Source: Bacteroidales bacterium (GTDB lineage Bacteria; Bacteroidota; Bacteroidia; Bacteroidales; S143-33). Taken from it: 35,310 bases of DNA. A model generated the notes under the pieces. The model was not told where the DNA came from and did not search any database. It saw only the letters and a program-made list of their open reading frames with translations. Below are positions 27,886 through 35,310 of the stretch, in pieces. The stretch lies in the NCBI GenBank assembly GCA_027031265.1, contig JALVRO010000184.1, positions 1 to 35,310 of the forward strand, read 5' to 3'. Both the position numbers and the translations under genes were made by a program. Numbering within the stretch: the first letter of the stretch is position 1; each line of letters starts with the position of its first letter.

Positions 27886-28398
27886 TTATCTGGTTTTTAT
27901 TATGGTTAAAAAATTAATGATCTGCTCGACAAAGCCTTCAGGTGATCCTGCATTTGTCTTTATTAAAATATCTGCCTGTGTATCATCAGAGAAATAAGGC
28001 ATAGCCACCTGTGTGGTATTAAGGGTAGAAAGGAAATATTCCAAAACCATATTTCGCTCAGTATCATAGCCTATTACAAGATCGTATTTAACATTAGAAT
28101 TTTTATCATGCTGGGAATCAAACCTGACATTACCCAGAAAACGGCGGTATCTTATGATGTGTGGCTGCGGTTGCTGTTGCTTTTTTTTTGTCAAAAGAAT
28201 AAGATCCACATGCTTACCGTCTTTTTTTAATCTTTCTACAGCTCTGTGCACCTGTCCCAGATCAATATCTCTGTCACTGTCAGCCACCAGGCTAATGTGT
28301 TTAATCTGCTGGTAAGGCACAAAAGCATATTTATGTCTGGAACGGTTTTGCTTGGTTTTCCTGAGGATAAGTCTATCCCAAAAACTTAATTCATCCAT
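27886..28398 (-). CDS. DUF6913-like hypothetical protein
   Basis: MDELSFWDRLILRKTKQNRSRHKYAFVPYQQIKHISLVADSDRD...YDLVIGYDTERNMVLEYFLSTLNTTQVAMPYF; ATG at 28398 preferred; adjacent to dapA. Confidence 0.65.
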   Translation of the reverse strand: MDELSFWDRLILRKTKQNRSRHKYAFVPYQQIKHISLVADSDRDIDLGQVHRAVERLKKDGKHVDLILLTKKKQQQPQPHIIRYRRFLGNVRFDSQHDKNSNVKYDLVIGYDTERNMVLEYFLSTLNTTQVAMPYFSDDTQADILIKTNAGSPEGFVEQIINFLTIIKTR

Positions 28399-28490
28399 GA
28401 ATCTCAGCTGTGCTTTGTTCAAATTTAAGACAAATTTAAAAAAATAAATAACTTTACACACTGTTTTAAAAAAACGTAAAAACTACTACA

Positions 28491-29330
28491 ATGCTCGAAC
28501 TAGATTTTATCATAAAAAAAGCACTGGAAGAAGACTTACGCGAAGGCGATCACACCACACTTTCAATAATACCTCCTGACGCACAGGGATCTGCACACTT
28601 ACTCATCAAAGATACAGGTATAATGGCAGGCATAGAGGTAGCCAGACGGGTCTATGAAATCTTTGACTCAGAGCTGAAGATGAAAATCTTCATTAATGAC
28701 GGCGAAAAAATCAAGCCAGGGGACATAGCCTACGAAGTCATTGGCAGTGCCCGCTCTATACTTCAGACCGAGCGACTGGTGCTTAATATCATGCAGAGGA
28801 TGAGTGGTATAGCCACACAGACCAGCCGTTATGTCCAGGCCGTGCAGGGTACCAAAGCAGAGGTATTGGACACACGCAAGACCAGCCCTTGCCTCAGATT
28901 GCTGGAAAAGATGGCTGTACGGATCGGAGGCGGACACAACCACAGATATGGGCTCTATGACATGATAATGATTAAGGACAATCACATCGACTTTGCCGGT
29001 AGCATTGAAGAAGCTATTGATCGCGTTCACAAATACTTAAAAGAAAAAAATCTTGATCTGAAAATCGAAATAGAAGTACGCAACTTTGATGAACTGGATC
29101 GCGTGCTAAATAAGGGTGGTGTGCATCGAATTATGCTGGACAATTTCACACCTGAAGAGACACAAAGGGCCATTGGACTTATTGCAGGCCGCTATGAAGT
29201 AGAATCATCCGGAGGTATCACCCTGGAAAACATACGTCAATACGCCCTCTCAGGTGTGGATTATATTTCTGTCGGAGCGCTAACACACCAGATCCATAGC
29301 CTGGACATGAGCCTGAAAAAGAATATTTAG
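28491..29330 (+). CDS. nadC: Nicotinate-nucleotide diphosphorylase (carboxylating)
   Basis: ALEEDLREGDHTTLSIIP, ILQTERLVLNIMQRMSGIATQTSRYV, VLDTRKTSPCLRLLEKMAVRIGGGHNHRYGLYDMIMIKDNHI, VESSGGITLENI, DYISVGALTH. Confidence 0.97.
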   Translation: MLELDFIIKKALEEDLREGDHTTLSIIPPDAQGSAHLLIKDTGIMAGIEVARRVYEIFDSELKMKIFINDGEKIKPGDIAYEVIGSARSILQTERLVLNIMQRMSGIATQTSRYVQAVQGTKAEVLDTRKTSPCLRLLEKMAVRIGGGHNHRYGLYDMIMIKDNHIDFAGSIEEAIDRVHKYLKEKNLDLKIEIEVRNFDELDRVLNKGGVHRIMLDNFTPEETQRAIGLIAGRYEVESSGGITLENIRQYALSGVDYISVGALTHQIHSLDMSLKKNI

Positions 29331-29377
29331 CACAAAAAATATTTCTCAAAACTGTTGAATTAATTAAATAGCCGTTT

Positions 29378-29977
29378 GTGCAGAAAGAAAAAAATAAAAC
29401 TTTAATCATCCTCTTGATAATCATCATCGTGAACAATGGCTGTGGCCTTTATATGAAAAAAGTTATTGGATATCATAATATCCAAAAGAAAGACTATCCA
29501 CAAATTCTGGCAATACAGGATAGCACAACGAATTATCGGCATCTTAGAGTAAACAATGACTATTTTAAAAAAATAATAGAGCTAGAAATTCCTGACACAG
29601 TAAAAAAGTATTTCCTGCAACCAATCCAAATATTATACATTAAAGAAGGCAAGCCTTATGCTTTTGTTGCCAATTGTTTCATTAAGGGTAGTTTAAAAGG
29701 CTTGAAATGGACAGAAGACTCTTTTTTTAATTCTTTCCCACCTGGTTCTCATATTCCCAGGCATTATCTCAGCGAATTAACAAATCTTATGCATCTTGAG
29801 AGGCATAAATTAACGAATAATACTTTTGTTCTGCTCTGGTCTAATATAGCCACGAATGAAGCTTACAGAGCTTTGGATGCCCTGAGTTATTACATAACCA
29901 AAAACAAAATCACCGATGCCCTGGTTATTATCGTTAACACTGATAATACCTTTAAAGAAATTCTCAACGAAAAATAA
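29378..29977 (+). CDS. Hypothetical lipoprotein-like protein
   Basis: GTG start; LIILLIIIIVNNGCGLY lipobox-like N-terminus; no recognised family. Confidence 0.55.
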   Translation: MQKEKNKTLIILLIIIIVNNGCGLYMKKVIGYHNIQKKDYPQILAIQDSTTNYRHLRVNNDYFKKIIELEIPDTVKKYFLQPIQILYIKEGKPYAFVANCFIKGSLKGLKWTEDSFFNSFPPGSHIPRHYLSELTNLMHLERHKLTNNTFVLLWSNIATNEAYRALDALSYYITKNKITDALVIIVNTDNTFKEILNEK

Positions 29978-30023
29978 ATTACGGCAGTTTCTGGGAATTC
30001 TTTCCCAGAAACTGCCGTAATTT
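29976..30023. terminator. Strong bidirectional terminator
   Basis: aaattacggcagtttctgggaa-ttct-ttcccagaaactgccgtaattt: 22-bp perfect stem, 4-nt loop, between convergent genes. Confidence 0.85.
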
Positions 30024-30073
30024 TCCATGAGTACTGACATGAGTGCATTGAAGCCTCCAAAGCTAAATCTATG

Positions 30074-30373
30074 CTACTTCATAGCATCAATCTTTTTCTC
30101 CAGTTCTTTGATACGTTTTCGGACCTGATCCAATTCTCTCTTGCGCACAAGCTGCAAACTCTCCAAAGTACTGTGGATCAATTCATCTAATTTTTTCTTA
30201 ATATCATGCGAATATTTTTCAGTAGCTTGCTGAAACTCCTGTTTTATTTTCTTTGCATCTATCTCGCTAATCTTTGATTCTTTGACCAGAGTGTCGAGAG
30301 TCTCGCCCAGTTTACGTCCCAGATCTACAGTAAGACCTAGACTTATGTAGAAAAATTTTTCTAGCTGGTTCAT
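30074..30373 (-). CDS. Phasin-like coiled-coil protein
   Basis: MNQLEKFFYISLGLTVDLGRKLGETLDTLVKESKISEIDAKKIKQEF...QVRKRIKELEKKIDAMK; resembles PHA granule-associated (PhaF/PhaI-like) proteins and the neighbouring ORF. Confidence 0.65.
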   Translation of the reverse strand: MNQLEKFFYISLGLTVDLGRKLGETLDTLVKESKISEIDAKKIKQEFQQATEKYSHDIKKKLDELIHSTLESLQLVRKRELDQVRKRIKELEKKIDAMK

Positions 30374-30386
30374 TGTAATGAATTTT

Positions 30387-30731
30387 TTATTTATCCTTTT
30401 TGTCTGATGGTAGCTGTTTCTGCTCCAGCTTTTGCTCTAATTCTTCGAGTTTTTGCATTAGTTTGTCAAGATCTTTTTTCCTGGCAAATTTCATTTTTTC
30501 AACAAAATCTTTGATATAGTCGTCCATCTCTTTCTGAAGCTGGTCTTTTTTACCAGCAATATCTTTGACCATCTTGTTAATGTGTCCTTTCAGATCATCA
30601 AGGCTAACCTTGTTTTCCTTAATAAGCTTAGAGACAGATTTTTCCAGCTTTTCCACAGCAATAGCTCCCAGTCCTACTCCTGCATAAAATAAACGTGTGA
30701 AAAGGGATTCTTTTTTTCCTTCGTTGGACAT
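30387..30731 (-). CDS. Phasin-like coiled-coil protein, paralog of the neighbouring ORF
   Basis: LFTRLFYAGVGLGAIAVEKLEKSVSKLIKENKVSLDDLKGHINKMVKD...LDKLMQKLEELEQKLEQK. Confidence 0.65.
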   Translation of the reverse strand: MSNEGKKESLFTRLFYAGVGLGAIAVEKLEKSVSKLIKENKVSLDDLKGHINKMVKDIAGKKDQLQKEMDDYIKDFVEKMKFARKKDLDKLMQKLEELEQKLEQKQLPSDKKDK

Positions 30732-30810
30732 AGTTCCATTATTTTACATTGGTAATCAAATTTACAAAAAATTTCAGGTTTTATTTTCTTAATAAATTTA
30801 AAGTTTAGAA

Positions 30811-32379
30811 TTATTCTCCGGCTAGCAATGCACCTTTATCGTCTGGAAAATCCAATCCAGAAGGTTGCTGATAAACGACCAGGTCAAACAAAGAAGCCAC
30901 TGCCATCAGATGCTCAAAAAGCTCAGATTGTATTTTCTCATAACGGCCCCAGTCAGTAGTAGCTGCAAACACATAAACCTCTATAGGCAGCCCTTTGTCA
31001 GTAGGACTCAGGTCCCGCACAAGCAAAGTCAGATCGTCACAGAAAAGCCCATCTTTAACCAGAATCTTCTCTGGCACCTGAATCTCAACAAGAGCACCTT
31101 TGCGAATAACTTCACGCCGAACCTTGCGAATCTTATACAAATAATTATTCTCAAGCATATAATAATCACTGTAATGCATCAGAAACTTTGAAACATTCTC
31201 AAGCACTGTCTTGCCGTCAATCTCCCTGATATAACGACGGACCTCTGTGCCCAGCTCTGCGACAAAACCGTCCACATCATCTATGACAAAACGCTCTACC
31301 TCCACATCATTATAGACAAATTTTTGCTTCTTGTATTTCTTGTAAACACGTAAATTAGCACGTAGATAGCGTTCAATATATTCCCTGTAGAGGCTAACAT
31401 TTGTATATGCCTTACCAGTAAGTAAAGAATATTTATCGCTTTTGTCCGTGATATTCAGCTCTTTTTTTACTTTCCTGGCATAATCACTCATCAAAGGGAT
31501 TTTCTCCATATTGGCCAGCAGATCAGGTTCTGCAACTTTTATGGTCTGCATATCAATATAAATAGCCCGCTTTATACGGCGGCCACCGGCCATCTGCATA
31601 CCTTTCCAGTTGATAAAGGACTCCTGGATAAGCGCATAAGTCGGCAGAGTGGCTATTGTCTTGTCAAAATTGCGAATCTTGACTGTGGTAAGATTAATAT
31701 CCAGCACATCGCCATCAATACCGCGCTTGGGTACTGTTATCCAGTCACCTTCGTGTACCATATCATAAGCCGACAGCTGTATGCCAGCCACAAAGCCCAG
31801 GATAGTATCACGAAATATCAACATCAACACAGCTGTCATTGCACCCAGACCAGCTATAATACTACCCGGCTTCTGGCTCAGAACTATTGATATTACCAGG
31901 ATAATGGCAATTATAATCACAATAATTTTAACAACCTGGACATACTGTTTAAGTGTGAGACGGTAACCTTTTTTCTCGGAAATAATCTCATAAATATCAT
32001 TCAACGCATTAAGGAAAGCATTAATAACGATTGTCAAAGCAATAATAACATAAATGGCCACAAAATCATCTACTATTTTAAGTATCAAAGGATTATCCGT
32101 AGCCAGAGGGGCAAGAAAATAAATTATCGCAGAAGGTATCAGATGCGAAAGGTTATTAAACACACCCTGCTTGAGAAAAATATCATCGTATTCGTTCTTT
32201 GATTTTTTTATAATCTTGGCTACGATCTTTATAATGACTCGCTTTGTCAGCCAGTTACCCAGAATAGCCAGCAGGATTATTCCAATGCCTAGTAATATTC
32301 CACGGGCTACTTCGGCCTGCATGCTGTTCAAACCCCACTGGTTAAGCAAACTGGCCAAATCTGCGCCAATATTTTTCAT
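30811..32379 (-). CDS. MscS-family mechanosensitive channel (YbdG-like)
   Basis: IIAGLGAMTAVLMLIFRDTILGFVAGIQLSAYDMVHEGDWITVPKRGIDGDVLDINLTTVKIRNFDKTIATLPTYALIQESFINWKGMQMAGGRRIKRAIYID. Confidence 0.93.
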   Translation of the reverse strand: MKNIGADLASLLNQWGLNSMQAEVARGILLGIGIILLAILGNWLTKRVIIKIVAKIIKKSKNEYDDIFLKQGVFNNLSHLIPSAIIYFLAPLATDNPLILKIVDDFVAIYVIIALTIVINAFLNALNDIYEIISEKKGYRLTLKQYVQVVKIIVIIIAIILVISIVLSQKPGSIIAGLGAMTAVLMLIFRDTILGFVAGIQLSAYDMVHEGDWITVPKRGIDGDVLDINLTTVKIRNFDKTIATLPTYALIQESFINWKGMQMAGGRRIKRAIYIDMQTIKVAEPDLLANMEKIPLMSDYARKVKKELNITDKSDKYSLLTGKAYTNVSLYREYIERYLRANLRVYKKYKKQKFVYNDVEVERFVIDDVDGFVAELGTEVRRYIREIDGKTVLENVSKFLMHYSDYYMLENNYLYKIRKVRREVIRKGALVEIQVPEKILVKDGLFCDDLTLLVRDLSPTDKGLPIEVYVFAATTDWGRYEKIQSELFEHLMAVASLFDLVVYQQPSGLDFPDDKGALLAGE

Positions 32380-32439
32380 AATAAAAGTTTTTTACTTTTT
32401 TAGCTAAATTAGATTGTTTTACAACAAAAAACAATAATC

Positions 32440-32922
32440 ATGAAACGTAAAGCCGTATTCCCAGGATCATTCGATCCTTTTACCATTGGGCATGAGCTGA
32501 TTGTGCGCCGTGCCCTGAACCTTTTTGACGAAATAATCATTGGCATTGGTATAAACATTGAAAAAAAACATCTATTTCCGCTGGAAGTTAGACAGAAATG
32601 GATAGAGGAGATTTTTGCCAGTGAATCGAAAATAAAGGTTATGACTTACAATATGCTCACAGTGGATTTCTGCCGTCAGCAAGGTGCCAGGTTTATCCTT
32701 CGTGGGCTGAGAACATCTGCTGACTTTGAATACGAAAGAATTATTGGACAGATAAACAGGCAATTGGGTGAATTTGAGATCGAGACTGTTTACCTGCTCA
32801 CCCTGCCCGAACACACTTATATCAGTTCAACTTTTGTGCGCGAGGTTATCAAATACAAAGGTGATATACGCAAGTTTGTTCCCGAAAACATAGCCCGCGA
32901 TATTATGCAAAACTGGTATTAA
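32440..32922 (+). CDS. coaD: Pantetheine-phosphate adenylyltransferase
   Basis: AVFPGSFDPFTIGHELIVRRAL, RFILRGLRTSADFEYE, YISSTFVREVIKYKGDIRKFVPENI. Confidence 0.96.
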   Translation: MKRKAVFPGSFDPFTIGHELIVRRALNLFDEIIIGIGINIEKKHLFPLEVRQKWIEEIFASESKIKVMTYNMLTVDFCRQQGARFILRGLRTSADFEYERIIGQINRQLGEFEIETVYLLTLPEHTYISSTFVREVIKYKGDIRKFVPENIARDIMQNWY

Positions 32923-32949
32923 TTTTTTATCTTGGTTAAAAACACACCT

Positions 32950-33498
32950 ATGCGCTGGATAATAATTTGCTTATTAACATTATTCTCTTACATGACCATA
33001 GCACAAAAATTCGAAAGCATCAGCACTGTATGGTCTGGTCAGGACGCCTGGGAACAATGGCGTATCAACTCTTCTGAGGGTAGCGGCAAATTACATACAA
33101 TATGGCCTGACGATCCTTATGAATGGAGATTCTACTTGCCTGGAGATGATGGCACAATACAAGCGGTCTGGTCTGACGATGACTCCAGGTGGCGACTTTC
33201 TTCGGATAAATCCCACTGCCAGATAAGGCAAGAATGGATTGATGACTGGCATTCATGGGAGATAACATGCGACTCTACCGAGATAGATGTACGAACCAGC
33301 TGGAGCGGAGACGATGCCTGGGACGAATGGCGTGCTACCAGCAACCAGGGAGAAATACGAATACGGGCCCGCTGGTCTGATGACTGGACAGACTGGGATA
33401 TTGACGACCAGATGAAGGCTCCTGTTTCGGAAAAATTAGCAGTAATATTTATCGCTATTTACACAGCACAAAAGATCGGTAAAAAACAACAAAAATGA
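32950..33498 (+). CDS. Secreted protein with six tandem ~22-aa W-x-D-D...W repeats; family not recognised
   Basis: Signal peptide MRWIIICLLTLFSYMTIAQ; repeats ISTVWSGQDAWEQWRI / LHTIWPDDPYEWRF / IQAVWSDDDSRWRL / IRQEWIDDWHSWEI / VRTSWSGDDAWDEWRA / IRARWSDDWTDWDI. ATG at 32950 preferred over TTG at 32932. Confidence 0.85.
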   Translation: MRWIIICLLTLFSYMTIAQKFESISTVWSGQDAWEQWRINSSEGSGKLHTIWPDDPYEWRFYLPGDDGTIQAVWSDDDSRWRLSSDKSHCQIRQEWIDDWHSWEITCDSTEIDVRTSWSGDDAWDEWRATSNQGEIRIRARWSDDWTDWDIDDQMKAPVSEKLAVIFIAIYTAQKIGKKQQK

Positions 33499-34277
33499 AA
33501 CTTTTTTACCGCAGATATGGTCATGGCAAACCCATGGTGATCCTTCATGGACTTTTCGAAATGTCCGACACATGGGTAGGCTTTGCCAAACATTGGGACG
33601 GAGACTTCCAGGTTATCCTCCCAGACATGAGAAACCATGGCTTTTCGCCCCATTCACCCGATCATAACAGCCAGGTCATGGCCGACGATATACTGGAGCT
33701 CACAGAGGAACTAAAACTTCGAGACATTATACTTATCGGCTATTCCATGGGTGGTCGTGTGGCAATGAACTTCACACAACGTTTCCCACACCTGGTGAAA
33801 AAACTTATTGTCATTGACATGGCGCCTGATAGATACAAACCCGGTGATTTTCTTGGCGAGCACTCATATCTAATGAAAATGAACCTTGTGCTCGACATAA
33901 ACCCCTCATTATACAACTCACGGGAAGAGCTCCTCCGCGAGGTACAAAAATTCATTGACAATCCTCGCCTCACAGGTCTGATAATGAAAAATCTAAAAGC
34001 CCGCACAGGACGTTATGAATGGAAATTTAATGCTTTAGCGCTGAAAAAATACATAAATAACCTGCGTGACTATCCAATTGACATAAACCAACAGATAAAT
34101 ACACCAACCCTGTTTCTTCGTGCTGAGCAGAGCCCCTACATTGGAGAAAAGCAGATAGAAATAATCAAGCATGTTTTCACAGACCACAAGATCATAACCA
34201 TTCCCGGCACAACACACTTTCTGCAGGTCGAGCGGCCTGGAGAGGTCATGCGTGCAATTGATGAGTTTTTACAATAA
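33495..34277 (+). CDS. Alpha/beta hydrolase (YbfF-like esterase)
   Basis: MVILHGLFEMSDTWVGFAKHW, DMRNHGFSPHSPDH, ILIGYSMGGRVAMNF (nucleophile elbow), GTTHFLQVERP; ATGA overlap with the upstream gene. Confidence 0.9.
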   Translation: MKLFYRRYGHGKPMVILHGLFEMSDTWVGFAKHWDGDFQVILPDMRNHGFSPHSPDHNSQVMADDILELTEELKLRDIILIGYSMGGRVAMNFTQRFPHLVKKLIVIDMAPDRYKPGDFLGEHSYLMKMNLVLDINPSLYNSREELLREVQKFIDNPRLTGLIMKNLKARTGRYEWKFNALALKKYINNLRDYPIDINQQINTPTLFLRAEQSPYIGEKQIEIIKHVFTDHKIITIPGTTHFLQVERPGEVMRAIDEFLQ

Positions 34278-34303
34278 CACAAAAATTTTCTCCACAAATA
34301 AAC

Positions 34304-34333
34304 GAAGAGGCTGTCCTGCAGGACAGCCTCTTC
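34304..34333. terminator. Hairpin between the convergent hydrolase and atpD genes
   Basis: gaagaggctgtcc-tgca-ggacagcctcttc: 13-bp perfect stem. Confidence 0.7.
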
Positions 34334-34362
34334 TATGTGCATAATATGTATAAATCCACACT

Positions 34363-35310
<948 letters not shown>

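Noticed and set aside
27408-27917. 169-aa plus-strand ORF antisense to dapA
   Set aside because: Shadow ORF over dapA; composition unlike the surrounding real proteins.

Overview
This 35.3 kb window looks like mostly core chromosome from a Bacteroidetes (Bacteroidales-like) genome. The main evidence is a T9SS C-terminal sorting domain, TTTG-N20-TAnnTTTG promoters, and DUF4197 and DUF6913-like proteins. It starts inside a large T9SS-secreted multidomain protein and ends inside atpD (minus strand). Between them are a fused HExxH metalloprotease / PD40 propeller / outer-membrane barrel protein; three tRNAs (Ser-CGA, Arg-ACG, Ile-GAT); a TauE/SafE half-transporter; a Cys/Met-metabolism PLP enzyme; an NtrC-like regulator without a DNA-binding domain; a transmembrane pseudokinase; a compact DUF4197-birA-acyltransferase-PhoH cluster; rpsF-rpsR-rplI; patB-like and sirtuin genes; a cysteine-free Fur-family regulator; kdsA-kdsD-accD; an MFS transporter; dapA; nadC; two tandem phasin-like proteins; a YbdG-like MscS channel; and coaD with a W-x-D-D repeat protein and an alpha/beta hydrolase. 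The best candidates for undescribed biology are: (i) the six-repeat W-[SPI]-[DG]-D-x(3-5)-W secreted protein at ~32950-33498, translationally coupled to a hydrolase; (ii) the structured intergenic element at 7317-7668 flanked by 41-bp direct repeats; (iii) a MITE-like inverted-repeat element at 9548-9672; (iv) the pseudokinase-propeller gene next to an NtrC-like ATPase; and (v) the cysteine-less Fur/PerR protein. No CRISPR array, rRNA, intact transposase, phage or known defence system was seen. All family names come from motif recognition by eye; no database search was run.
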